In this document: positions 20,161-28,616 of the stretch, in pieces | Position numbering within the stretch: position 1 is the first letter of the stretch | Layout of the letters: every line of letters begins with the position of its first letter | Assembly: GCF_000418325.1 (NCBI RefSeq) | Contig: NC_021658.1 | Coordinates: 13,744,501 to 13,808,500 of the forward strand | DNA: 64,000 nt | From: Sorangium cellulosum So0157-2 | Lineage (GTDB): Bacteria; Myxococcota_A; Polyangia; Polyangiales; Polyangiaceae | Direction of reading: 5' to 3' | Position numbers and translations under genes: made by a program | Notes under the pieces: generated by a model | Told to the model about the DNA's origin: nothing | Database searches by the model: none | The model's input: the letters and a program-made list of their open reading frames with translations, nothing else

Positions 20161-20244
20161 GTGACATGTCACGGTCGCGGCGTGACATGTCACGGTCGCA
20201 GCGGGACATGTCGCGCCACGACCGTGACATGTCACGGTCGCGGC
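20161..20244. repeat. Four-unit 21-bp palindromic array (candidate operator)
   Basis: Four back-to-back 21-base units start at 20161, 20182, 20203 and 20224. Units 1, 2 and 4 each begin with the perfect 12-base palindrome GTGACATGTCAC followed by a ggtcgc[g/a]gc spacer; unit 3 is diverged (gggacatgtcgcgcc). A 21-base period equals two helical turns, so each palindrome faces the same side of DNA, as expected for cooperative binding by a dimeric regulator. The array is in the divergent control region of two secreted-enzyme genes. Confidence 0.85.
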
Positions 20245-20559
20245 GCGAAGAGCGCCGCGGTCACCCCCGAGGCGCCGACAGAGCCCTGGCCCTGCGCGCG
20301 GAATGGAAAGCGCCTTCATTGGCCGATATTCCCGGCATCCGCGGCGCGTGGCCCCCGGAGCGGGTCCGCCAGGTCCGCTGAAGCCGCCGGGGAGCCACGG
20401 CCGGTACGGCTTTTGCTGACGACGGACGGTTGAGGAAGCGGACTCGTCAGCGCTCCCACCGAGAGCTCAGCCCGTCGCTGTCCGGCGTCGTCGAGACGAT
20501 CACCGGCGACGGGCCGCCTGCGCCCACCATGGCGGTTCGGCGCATCGCGCTGGGCTCTA

Positions 20560-20588
20560 CCTGCGAAGCAGGGTCTCTGGAACCAGAG
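20560..20588 (+). promoter_or_regulatory. Paired small hairpins in protease leader
   Basis: CCTGC-GAA-GCAGG (20560-20572) is followed two bases later by CTCTGG-AA-CCAGAG (20575-20588). They lie 42 bases before the chosen GTG start of the protease and may fold in its leader RNA. No T-run follows, so they are not an intrinsic terminator. A role is speculative. Confidence 0.35.
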
Positions 20589-20630
20589 CAGGAGGAGCGC
20601 CCCGCTGCCGCGAAGGGAATATCGAAGTCA

Positions 20631-23513
20631 GTGAAAGCGATATTAAAAAAGATATCAGTCGCCGGCACGCTCGCGGCGCTCGGCACCTGCTTCAACACCC
20701 CAGCGTATGCCGTCGGAAACGGCATCGTGGACACCGGGAACCAGTACCCTCACGTGGTGAGGCTGAACTTTGCAAGCGGCTACTGCAGCGGAACGCTGAT
20801 CACACCGTTCTGGGTCGTCTCAGCGAAGCACTGCTTCCTGAACGACGACGGGACCCTCAAGAACCAGAACTTCAGCGTCTCCCTAACCACGGATCCCGAC
20901 GCGGCCTCGCCCGCCACCACCTTCATGCACACGACGGCCGTGTCGGGCCCGGTCTTCGTCGGCTCCACCGTGCCGAACAGCACATGGGACGACGACGAGC
21001 GGTCGCGCGACATCGCCGTGTTTCGCCTGGACACCCGGGTCCCGCGCACGCTGGCCCGGCCGCTCCACCTGCCGGACGAGGACGCGTGCGGCTCGGTCTT
21101 CGACGGTACCATCGTGGGGTTCGGGGGCGACACGGACGACATCCTCGTCTGCAGCGATATCCCCTCCTTGCGGAGGTACAGCAGCAGTCCGCTCGAGTAC
21201 GACCGCTCGCACGAGGACTACGGCGACATCTTCTACGACACCTCGATCTGGACGCTGGTGAACTGGCCTTGGGTGTGCGACGAGTACGAGGGGAGCTACG
21301 GCGGCGACTCCGGCGGACCTCTCCTGGATGACGAGGGCAGGCTCTGCGGCGCGGTCAGCGGCAAGACGTTCGGAGGGGCCCTGCCGGGCACCTACTTCCT
21401 GGAGAACGTCTTCGCCGCGCTCGACAGCGGCGAGGCGCGGAGCTTCATGCTCGGCGCGGTGACCCCCGCCGGCAACAGCATCATCGACGCGAAGGGCAAC
21501 TTCGACGGTGAGTGCCGGAGGTTCGTCGACGAGTGCGACAGGTTCGGCTTTTGCAACGAGACCGACACGGACGTCGACGGCATCATCGACGTGTGCGACA
21601 ACTGCCCGACGATCGCCAACCCGGAGCAGGCCACCGATCCCACCGATGACGCGGATGGCGACGGCCTCGGCAACGCGTGCGACATGTGCCCCACCCACGT
21701 GACCGATCAGTGGGTAGGGCCGGCGACGAACTGCAATTTCGAGGCGGAGCTCGCCGTCTCTTATCCCGACGCGACCGAGCCGCCCATCATCCGCGCCGAC
21801 TCGCCTACCCTCGCGGCCGATCTTCAGCTGTACAGGGACACGTTCCGCCCGAACGCGTGCGACCCCGTACCTTGCACCAAGGCGGACCTGACCCAGGGCG
21901 GCTCGCTGCCCGCGGCCGAGATCCCTCCTGTGCCGAACGGCCAGTCCAGCTGCCCCGTGTGGGAGCCCTGCCACTGGGAGTTGCGCAACCGGATCAACTT
22001 GAAGCCGGTCATCGGCAGCGTCGGCGCCAATAACACGAGCGGGACACTCAAACTGAAGTGGTGCGACTGCCGCGACCACGACACCAACACGCTGGCGGGG
22101 CGGCTCGCCTGCGATCTCGACTCGCAGACCGACTGCAAACGAGAGTCAGCAGAGTTCGTCTCGCACCCCAAGTGGCTCAATCTCTCCACCAAGGCGAGCG
22201 GATCGAGCACCGGCGACAACGGGTGGGCGAACGGAAAGAGCCTTGGCGCCTCGTACACTCTGCCGTTCGACCGCAATCCGGAGCACATCAAGCGGACCGT
22301 CGACTGGGACTTCCTCGATCTCGGGGCCAACCACGTGGAGACGGGCACCTATAGCCGCCGCGTCCAGGGGGTGCTCTTCAGTCACCTGACCAGCTTTTCC
22401 CCGGTGGCCGGGTACAACCAGACCCAGGCCATCCAGTTCGGCAACTACTATTTCTCCGGCAACGCTTCGCTCATCGCCACGAACAGGCCGATCATCCCGC
22501 CCAACGCCATCAACCTGAAAGACAAGTATATCTGCCCCGAGTGCCCCTTGGGCTTCACCGACCTGTATCAGTCCCATGACCCCGTGATCAACCTGCCCCG
22601 GATCTACCGCGCTACGCCCACGGGGTTGGCGCTCGTGTCCGGACTCAACGCCGACGCGGCGAGCCTCTACGCCGACGCCGCCAGCGGGGACGTCAACCTT
22701 GTCACCGTCGCCGAGCCGTTCCGGCGGCTCCTCCGCGACCAGGTCCCCGGCGATACGCTCCTGAGAGCCGTCGCGCTCGACGGCGCCGATGAAAGCGAGC
22801 TCGTAGCTCAGGTCTTCAGCACCAAGTTCGACGGACCGCCGCTCGTCGCTTATGCCGCTGGCCAGGGCAGCAGCATCCCGTTGAACGCGCCTGTGCTGCA
22901 CGGCAACGAGGCGCGCGTGCTCTCGGCGACCACCCGCCGGCTCCTCGTCATCGGCGGGACCGTCGACGGCCAGCCCGCGTCGCAGCCCAACCCTTCGGCC
23001 TGGATGCTCGACGTCGACTCGGAGCTCTGGACCGAGATCCCGATCCCAGGGAGCACCCTGCCTGGCGCCGTGATCAGCGCGACCTACCGCCTGGAAGACC
23101 GCTCCGTTTACCTGCTCGACAAGGTCGGCGGCGTCCTCAGGCTGAGGCGGTGGCAGCCGCAAGAGGAGGTCGAGACGCTGGCCGAGTTCCCTGTGTGGTG
23201 GAACGACTTCCAGAAGTACTGGCTGGCCCCGGGCGAGGGGGGCGATCTGATCCTGGCCGCGACCTCCCCCATCACCTCCCCGTGGAATACGGCATCGCGG
23301 GCGGCGCTCGCTCGGTTCACCGTCAACGCGGGCGAGCTTGGATTCGCCGGCCTCAGGGAGATGGCGATCTATCTCCAAGGCGCCCCGATCGTGGGTGTGG
23401 ACAACATGTCCGTCTCCCGCTTGCATCCGGACAGCAGCATCTCTACGACCGAGGTGTCGCTGACGACCGACTTCGTCACGCCCTCGAGCACCAAGATGCC
23501 CACGGTCTTCTGA
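20631..23513 (+). CDS. Secreted trypsin-like protease with TSP3 repeats and large C-terminal region
   Basis: A 960-residue exported protein. From the GTG at 20631 the signal peptide is canonical: KAILKKISV, a hydrophobic core and PAYA before VGNGIVD. The S1 peptidase domain (about 28-275) has His67 (SAKHC), Asp127 (RDIAVFRLD) and Ser227 (GGDSGGP). Residues 311-353 are calcium-binding thrombospondin type-3 repeats (DTDVDGIIDVCDNCP, DADGDGLGNACDMCP). About 600 residues follow, Cys-rich then beta-rich (LLVIGGTVDGQPA is kelch-like), with no family I can name. ATG at 20529 is an alternative start but adds hydrophilic sequence before the signal. The next gene starts three bases after the stop, suggesting they act together outside the cell. 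Confidence 0.87.
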   Translation: MKAILKKISVAGTLAALGTCFNTPAYAVGNGIVDTGNQYPHVVRLNFASGYCSGTLITPFWVVSAKHCFLNDDGTLKNQNFSVSLTTDPDAASPATTFMHTTAVSGPVFVGSTVPNSTWDDDERSRDIAVFRLDTRVPRTLARPLHLPDEDACGSVFDGTIVGFGGDTDDILVCSDIPSLRRYSSSPLEYDRSHEDYGDIFYDTSIWTLVNWPWVCDEYEGSYGGDSGGPLLDDEGRLCGAVSGKTFGGALPGTYFLENVFAALDSGEARSFMLGAVTPAGNSIIDAKGNFDGECRRFVDECDRFGFCNETDTDVDGIIDVCDNCPTIANPEQATDPTDDADGDGLGNACDMCPTHVTDQWVGPATNCNFEAELAVSYPDATEPPIIRADSPTLAADLQLYRDTFRPNACDPVPCTKADLTQGGSLPAAEIPPVPNGQSSCPVWEPCHWELRNRINLKPVIGSVGANNTSGTLKLKWCDCRDHDTNTLAGRLACDLDSQTDCKRESAEFVSHPKWLNLSTKASGSSTGDNGWANGKSLGASYTLPFDRNPEHIKRTVDWDFLDLGANHVETGTYSRRVQGVLFSHLTSFSPVAGYNQTQAIQFGNYYFSGNASLIATNRPIIPPNAINLKDKYICPECPLGFTDLYQSHDPVINLPRIYRATPTGLALVSGLNADAASLYADAASGDVNLVTVAEPFRRLLRDQVPGDTLLRAVALDGADESELVAQVFSTKFDGPPLVAYAAGQGSSIPLNAPVLHGNEARVLSATTRRLLVIGGTVDGQPASQPNPSAWMLDVDSELWTEIPIPGSTLPGAVISATYRLEDRSVYLLDKVGGVLRLRRWQPQEEVETLAEFPVWWNDFQKYWLAPGEGGDLILAATSPITSPWNTASRAALARFTVNAGELGFAGLREMAIYLQGAPIVGVDNMSVSRLHPDSSISTTEVSLTTDFVTPSSTKMPTVF

Positions 23514-23516
23514 GCC

Positions 23517-24920
23517 ATGCAACACGACCTCCTTGCAAGTCTCGCGGCGCGCGCCGTGCCGCTCGTCTTCTCCCTCTCGGCCCTCTCGGCGAGCTGCTCC
23601 CGCGGCGCGCCGGAGCCTCCGAGCCTCGACGGCACCGGCGGACATACGGCGGCCGGTGACGCGAGCCAGGGCAGCACGCACGCGTCCGGGACTGCAGGCG
23701 AGGCGGCGACCGGCGCCAGCGTCCCGGGTGACGCTGGCCCGGGCGCTCCCCCTGATGCGTCTGAACATCCAGGGGACAGCACCTGGAGGGCCACGGGTTG
23801 GCTCGACCGGTGCCAGATCGACGTCGCCGACGAGCCCAGCAAGGCGCTGCCGCACCTGCGGTGGGAGCAGTGCCCGGGGAACGCTCCGGGCTGCACGTCG
23901 CTCGTCGTCGACTGGGACGCCGGCAAGTATCCAAAAACCGCCTCGCCGAGCGTCGTTCGATGGGGCGACGGCTACCGCGTCGGGCTGTACTTCGAACACC
24001 GGGGTGAGCGACGGACCGGCGTCTACGACGCTGACGGGAGGCCGCTCGCCGCGTGGCGCTTCAGAGACCTCGAGCCGACCGTGCCCGCGGCCGACCCGCA
24101 ACCGGAGTACTGCATACCGACGGTGCCCAGCGTCGGTCATGAGCGGGTCTGGCTCGGCGCGATGAGGGTGAGCGTCGGGGCGCCCGCCGCGGCCTACCTC
24201 GTCTCTGGCTACGACGCGCTCGCCACCGCGAGCCAACCCATCCCGGTCGACGCGCTGAGCCAGGGCCTCCACACGAGCGACGACACCTTCGCGCTCTCGG
24301 GGCCCGGGCCCGGCACGATCAACATCTACGACAGGATCAGCAACCAGGCTAAGACGTTCGGCCGCCAGTCAGGCAACGACGCGCCATCGTTCCGCCAGAT
24401 GTATCCAGTCGGCGATCATGCGCTCGGCCTGGCGGTCTTCGAGGTCGGTACGTCCGAGGGGTGGATCTGGAACCGCCGGACCCACACCATCGAACCGCTG
24501 CTCCGGGCGGAGCCGCCTCGGGTCGTCGCCGACATCAAGAGCGACGGGCAGACGCTCGTGTGGCTTGAAGCGGAGCCCTACTCCGACGACGGGCTCTACG
24601 GGGCGTCCAGCCTCTGGACCAGCCCCTTCGCGGCGACGAAGGCGGATCTCGCGCCGAAGAAGCGCCGGGAGGGCCCCATCATCGGATACCCCCTCTCGGC
24701 CGCCGGGGAAGGCTTCTATGCCGTCTACGCGATCGGCGAGAAGGTGATCCACGTCTACCGCCTGTCCGACGCCCATCACTGGTCGTTCAAGACGCCCCCC
24801 GAGCTCTTCGACATCCAGGACATCGCTCACGTGGACTCGCGCGAGGTCTGGGTCTGGGTCCCGGGCGGCATCGTGCGCCAGGCGATCTCGGAGCTCGGCC
24901 CCGGCGATCCCGCCCCGTGA
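23517..24920 (+). CDS. Lipoprotein coupled to protease gene
   Basis: A 467-residue lipoprotein: lipobox LSASC (Cys27), then a Gly/Ala/Ser/Thr-rich spacer to about residue 85. The remainder has repeated short beta segments with WGDGYRVGLYFE, ERVWLGAMRVSV, TLVWLEAEPY and EVWVWVPGG, a spacing that fits a beta-propeller, but no named family is recognised. Its ATG lies three bases after the protease stop, so it is cotranslated. It may anchor, inhibit or assist the protease at the outer membrane; this is inference from position only. Confidence 0.75.
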   Translation: MQHDLLASLAARAVPLVFSLSALSASCSRGAPEPPSLDGTGGHTAAGDASQGSTHASGTAGEAATGASVPGDAGPGAPPDASEHPGDSTWRATGWLDRCQIDVADEPSKALPHLRWEQCPGNAPGCTSLVVDWDAGKYPKTASPSVVRWGDGYRVGLYFEHRGERRTGVYDADGRPLAAWRFRDLEPTVPAADPQPEYCIPTVPSVGHERVWLGAMRVSVGAPAAAYLVSGYDALATASQPIPVDALSQGLHTSDDTFALSGPGPGTINIYDRISNQAKTFGRQSGNDAPSFRQMYPVGDHALGLAVFEVGTSEGWIWNRRTHTIEPLLRAEPPRVVADIKSDGQTLVWLEAEPYSDDGLYGASSLWTSPFAATKADLAPKKRREGPIIGYPLSAAGEGFYAVYAIGEKVIHVYRLSDAHHWSFKTPPELFDIQDIAHVDSREVWVWVPGGIVRQAISELGPGDPAP

Positions 24921-25035
24921 TGTCCGACCCGCACACCCAGCGGCGCGCCACGCGGCGATCGCGACTCACGGCGCCGAACCGGGCGGCAGCGGTCGCGCAG
25001 GAGCGCACCGTGGTGACGAGCTCGGCAGGCCGGCC

Positions 25036-25596
25036 TCAGATGATCAGGATGACATCGATATCGCCGTCGCCCGGGAGCGCCGCCCCCGCGGGCACGTGAG
25101 GCGCGTTGGCCGGCGCCAGGCGGAGCGCGCCGCACGACCGCGTCACCGAGCTCTCGGGCGGAGCCCCGCCGGCGTCGGCCTGGCCTCCGCGCCGCTCGCC
25201 GTGCGCGCGCTCGGCGCAGCCGGCGATCGCGGCGCGGACCGCGCGAAAGACGCTCTCCGCGTCGAGCCCGCCGAGCTCCTCTGCCGCCCTGGCGAGGCGC
25301 TCGTCGACGCATCGGGCGCACGGCGTGGAGCTCGCCGCGAGCCGCACGATGAGCGTCGCCTCCGGACAGGCGAGCTCTACCTTGTCGAACGGCACCGCGA
25401 GCGACGAGCCCCTGCCGACATCGACGCTGACGAGGAGAGTGTCGCCGTCGCGTACCACCACGGTTTCGCGCGGATGTCGGCCGCTCACGCGTTCTGGCGC
25501 TGACTCATGATAACTTGTGTTGACGAGGATCCACAGGCGGTCTGAGCTCGCCTGCCCGCTTTTCTCCACAGCGTCGCTGGTGCGGCTCTCTGCCAT
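25036..25596 (-). CDS. Hypothetical protein
   Basis: A 186-residue protein of unknown function, predicted soluble. The central part (LWILVNTSYHE, ETVVVRDGDTLLVSVDVGRG) looks beta-rich; a CARC motif near residue 103 is the only cysteine pair. The C-terminus is hydrophobic (DIDVILII). ATG at 25596 is chosen because GGAGG sits 8 bases upstream; a GTG at 25782 would add Ser/Gly/Pro-rich sequence. Third-position GC is high throughout, supporting a real gene. It is divergent from the small membrane protein at 25800. Confidence 0.6.
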   Translation of the reverse strand: MAESRTSDAVEKSGQASSDRLWILVNTSYHESAPERVSGRHPRETVVVRDGDTLLVSVDVGRGSSLAVPFDKVELACPEATLIVRLAASSTPCARCVDERLARAAEELGGLDAESVFRAVRAAIAGCAERAHGERRGGQADAGGAPPESSVTRSCGALRLAPANAPHVPAGAALPGDGDIDVILII

Positions 25597-25799
25597 TCGC
25601 ACGCCCTCCGAGGAGGCGAACCTATCGCCGCCGGAGGCGGACGGCGATGGGTCCACCGGACAGACAATGTCCCGACCATCAGGTCCGCCGGGGACGCTGC
25701 TGCCCCCGGGCGAACGCGCGAGAGCAGCCAGGGATCGCTGCGTCCGTTGCGCCATCCGGCGCGAGGCGGTAAGCACAACCACGGACTGGAGGCTGAAGC

Positions 25800-26075
25800 G
25801 TGGATGAGCCGGAGCGACGCGACGAGGACCCGGAGCAGGGCGCGGGCGAAGGCGGAACGGACCGCGCGTCGCTCGGCATCCTGTTCCTCGCAGCGGCGTT
25901 CGCGCTCGCGCTGCTGCTGACCGTGGTGGGCCTCCTGGCCTTCGCGGCGATGAGTCCGTGGTCGCCGGCGCCGCCCGCGCTGCGCGGCGAGCGGGACGGC
26001 GCCGATGCCGCGCTGCTCGGCGATCGGGTCTGCGTCGCGCCCCTGCGGCGCGGCGGCGCTTCGCGGGCCGTCTGA
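25800..26075 (+). CDS. Small single-span membrane protein
   Basis: A 91-residue protein starting at GTG with GGAGG 8 bases upstream. An acidic N-terminus (MDEPERRDEDPEQGAGEGG) precedes one strong membrane helix (about 26-51) and a short Arg/Ala-rich tail. No family recognised. It is divergent from 25036-25596 across 203 bases. Confidence 0.5.
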   Translation: MDEPERRDEDPEQGAGEGGTDRASLGILFLAAAFALALLLTVVGLLAFAAMSPWSPAPPALRGERDGADAALLGDRVCVAPLRRGGASRAV

Positions 26076-26168
26076 GGCCGCGCGGACGCAGCGCCTAGCT
26101 CGGCTGCTGCACGGGAGCGCGGTCGCCGCGCGAGCTGGCCGCCGCGCGGGAGCCTGGCCGCCGCGCGC

Positions 26169-26265
26169 GCTCGGCTGCTGGGTGCGCTCGGCCGCAGCGC
26201 GCGCTCGACTGCTGGGTTTGCTCGGCTGCTTGGTGTGCTCGGCTGCTGGCTGTGCTCGGCTGCCG
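26169..26265. repeat. Degenerate gctcggctgctg repeats
   Basis: An imperfect series of about 15-17-base units, each containing gctcggctgct or gctcgactgct, fills the gap between the small membrane protein and the end of the receiver gene. Units have diverged and no fixed period holds. It is probably a decayed minisatellite. Confidence 0.55.
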
Positions 26266-26271
26266 CGCGGG

Positions 26272-26682
26272 CTAGCCGCAGGTCTTCTGGACGATGGCGA
26301 GCAACGCCCCGAAGTCGACAGGCTTCTTCAGGTAAGCCGTGCCCTCGGGCGGGCCGTCGTGGCCGGAGACGATGGTCACCGGAATGGCCGCGAGCGCGTG
26401 CACCTGCTTCAACGCGGCGAGCATCTCCTCGCCGGTCATCACCGGCATCATCAAATCGAGCAGGATGAGCCCGGGCGGCGGATCCGCCTCGTGCAGCAGA
26501 TCGAGCGCCTCCCTGCCGTTGCTGGCGCAGTAGACATCGTAGCCCGAGGCTTCGAGCATCTCGCGGAGCATCTCGCGGAGCTCGGCGTCGTCGTCGACCA
26601 GGAGGACGGGGGCGCGCGGATTCGGGGGAATCGGCGTCAGGCGCGGCGCGCCGGGCCCGTCGGTTGGCCGTGGTTCACTCAT
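26272..26682 (-). CDS. Single-domain response regulator
   Basis: A 136-residue CheY-like protein: about 25 Pro-rich N-terminal residues, then a receiver with acidic Asp30-32, phospho-acceptor Asp76 (LILLDLMMP), Ser106 and Lys120 (KKP). There is no output domain, so it must work by protein contact or as a phosphate shuttle. ATG at 26682 has GAGG upstream; a longer frame to 26748 lacks coding character. No kinase gene is adjacent, making it an orphan regulator as is common in myxobacteria. Confidence 0.88.
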   Translation of the reverse strand: MSEPRPTDGPGAPRLTPIPPNPRAPVLLVDDDAELREMLREMLEASGYDVYCASNGREALDLLHEADPPPGLILLDLMMPVMTGEEMLAALKQVHALAAIPVTIVSGHDGPPEGTAYLKKPVDFGALLAIVQKTCG

Positions 26683-26913
26683 TTCTGTCACCTCTCCCAG
26701 GCTGCGCGAGCATGTCGAAGCGATAGCAGGCGCAGGCCGCGCACGCATTGCATGGTCTCAGCATCTTCGGATCTTCTCCGGATCCATGGTCCCGGGCTGC
26801 GCGAGGCGGCTCCGGCTCCACGCCCCAGCGGAGGGCAAGGGGCGTGGCGGGAGCGCGGGCGCCGCGAGCGAAGCCATGCGAAGCGCCGAGGGTTACGGGA
26901 GTTGCGCCGCGGG

Positions 26914-28224
26914 TCAAGCCTCTCGGCTCGCCGGGAGCGACACGGCGCCCGCCGCGCCGCTCTCGCCGGCGCCGCCGCGCCCGCTGCCGCCGCTTTCGCC
27001 GGCGCCGCCGCGCCCGCTGCCGCCGCTTTCGCCGGCGCCGCCGCGCCCGCTGCCGTCGCTGCCCCCGCCGCGCTCGCCCCCGCGGCCCGCGCCCTCCGCG
27101 GAGCCGGACCGGAACCCGAGCGCGCGCGCCTGGGCGGGGCGCGTGTGGCGACGGCGCCATATCACCGCGTCGAGCATGTAATGGGCCGCCTGCGGGATCG
27201 CGAGCAGCGGCACGAGCAGCGCCCGCGCGCGCGGGCCGAGGAGCGGCTCGTCCACGGCGCCGCCGAAGAGCTCCGGCCGGTCGTGCCAGACGAGCCGATC
27301 CCAGAGCATCTCCTCGACGAACGCGAGCGCCAGCGCGAGCCCGAGGAAGGCGAGGAGCCCGCCGGCGAGGACCCGCGCGAGCAGCGAGCGAGGCGCCTCG
27401 CGGGCCCGCTCCCGCGCGTACGCGAACACGAGCGCCATGTACGGCACCCCGTGGACGATCACGTTCGTGACCGTGAACTGGAAGTCGCTGTCGGTCGCGA
27501 CGATGCCGACGTACCAGGTCGCCGCCGTCGTGCCCACGACCACGTGCTTGCCGAGGTTCAGCGGCGCGCGGGCGACGCAGGCCCGGTGGATCGCGCGGGC
27601 GACGTACGCGACGGCGAGCGCGGCGTACACCGCGCCGAGCGGGCCCACCGCGGCCGCGAGCCGCGGCGAGCTCACGAAGTCGCCGTCCACGAACCACGCG
27701 AACGCGCGCGGCGGGTGCGCGTGCCAGTAGAGGAGCGGCCACCCCGTCGCCGCGTAGACGAGGGCGTCGTCGAGGAGACGATCGACGCGCGAGCGCTCGC
27801 CCGCGAGCGCGCGGTAGATCGCGACCCACCCGATCTGCTGGCGCACGAAGTGGATCACGGCGGCGTAGGCGAGCGCGCGCCAGAACGAGAGCTCGGAGGC
27901 GAGGTGCAGCGCGACGCCGGCGGCGTAGCAGGCGAGCGGCACGGCGGCGTAGAGCGCGGGGTAGCGGCGGAGCTCCTCGGGATCGAGGTAGGTGCGGAAG
28001 AGCGTCGTGTGCACGTGGGCCACGTCGACGCCGACCACGAACAGCAGGAAGCCCCACGCCGGGAGCGCGCCGCCCGAGGAGAGCGCCGCGAGGGCGAGCG
28101 CGACCGCCGCGGAGCCGCCGAAGACCGCGAGGTCGACGCCGCGGCCCCACAGGAAGCCGCCGCGGGCCGCGGCGGCGGGCGCGGCCGGCAGCGCGCCGAG
28201 GAGGTCGGGCCCGGCCGTGGCCAA
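26914..28224 (-). CDS. Polytopic membrane protein of unknown function
   Basis: A 436-residue protein with about nine or ten hydrophobic helices. Conserved-looking polar segments include VDVAHVHTTLFRTYLD, AAVIHFVRQQIGWVAIYR, LNLGKHVVVG and an AAHYMLDAVIWRRR end, so histidines cluster at helix ends and a metal- or lipid-related enzyme is possible. The final 60 residues are Gly/Ser/Arg repeats (GRGGAGESGGS three times). The only usable start is TTG at 28224, 16 bases after the stop of the DUF350 gene, which implies translational coupling with it. Confidence 0.75.
   Translation of the reverse strand: MATAGPDLLGALPAAPAAAARGGFLWGRGVDLAVFGGSAAVALALAALSSGGALPAWGFLLFVVGVDVAHVHTTLFRTYLDPEELRRYPALYAAVPLACYAAGVALHLASELSFWRALAYAAVIHFVRQQIGWVAIYRALAGERSRVDRLLDDALVYAATGWPLLYWHAHPPRAFAWFVDGDFVSSPRLAAAVGPLGAVYAALAVAYVARAIHRACVARAPLNLGKHVVVGTTAATWYVGIVATDSDFQFTVTNVIVHGVPYMALVFAYARERAREAPRSLLARVLAGGLLAFLGLALALAFVEEMLWDRLVWHDRPELFGGAVDEPLLGPRARALLVPLLAIPQAAHYMLDAVIWRRRHTRPAQARALGFRSGSAEGAGRGGERGGGSDGSGRGGAGESGGSGRGGAGESGGSGRGGAGESGAAGAVSLPASREA
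26961..27059. repeat. Three-copy 33-bp in-gene repeat
   Basis: Three consecutive 33-base units begin at 26961, 26994 and 27027, differing at only a few bases. They encode the Gly/Ser/Arg tail (SGRGGAGESGG) of the polytopic membrane protein on the reverse strand, so copy number changes preserve the frame. Confidence 0.85.
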
Positions 28225-28240
28225 CGCCGAGACCCGCGCG

Positions 28241-28462
28241 TCAGCCGTGGATGGCCGCGGAGATGATCCAGGCGAGGCCGAGGATCACCGAGCCGATCAC
28301 GATCGCGAGCGCCGTGTTCTGGTCCTCCTCGATCTCCTTGCGGATGGAGAACGGGGTCAGCTTCGTGATCAGCACGAACGCCAGCAGGAAGACGAGCAGC
28401 CCCAGGGCGACGAAGATCAGCGTTCCGACTACGGCTTTCATCAGGTTTTGAGCGTCGGGCAT
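28241..28462 (-). CDS. DUF350 family membrane protein
   Basis: A 73-residue protein with two membrane helices (about 9-33 and 50-70) joined by SIRKEIEEDQNTALAIVIG. The EDQN-ALAI segment and C-terminal AAIHG are the signature of DUF350, usually found as one or two copies; function is not established. It lies immediately upstream of the polytopic membrane protein, so the two probably form one membrane unit. It is divergent from the M16-like operon (154 bases between starts). Confidence 0.85.
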   Translation of the reverse strand: MPDAQNLMKAVVGTLIFVALGLLVFLLAFVLITKLTPFSIRKEIEEDQNTALAIVIGSVILGLAWIISAAIHG

Positions 28463-28616
28463 CGGCGGTTCTCTCTGAGCGCGGGGCGGCGCGCTGCGCG
28501 CGCTCGCGACCTCGGAAGCTGCGGCGTGAGCCTACGCGAGACCGCCGGCAGCGTGAAGCGCGGTCGCCGCGTCGCGCGGCGGGCGCGCCCGGCCGGCGAC
28601 GTGCTATCGCCCTGCG

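Larger units (their letters stand above)
19828..20630. other. Long divergent intergenic region with operator-like array
   Basis: About 800 bases between the GH18-like gene (leftward) and the trypsin-like protease (rightward). The stretch 19930-20080 is AT-richer than the rest. The only strong structure is the four-unit palindromic array at 20161-20244, followed nearer the protease by two small adjacent hairpins (20560-20588). No frame here shows coding bias. The layout suggests shared regulation of the two secreted hydrolases. Confidence 0.55.

Noticed and set aside
20161..20244. CRISPR array
   Set aside because: Units abut every 21 bases with nearly identical spacers of 9 bases, so there are no unique spacers, and no cas genes are present.
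22146..24272. A 708-codon minus-strand frame across the protease and lipoprotein genes
   Set aside because: Charged low-complexity product; the plus-strand genes have a catalytic triad, TSP3 repeats and a lipobox.
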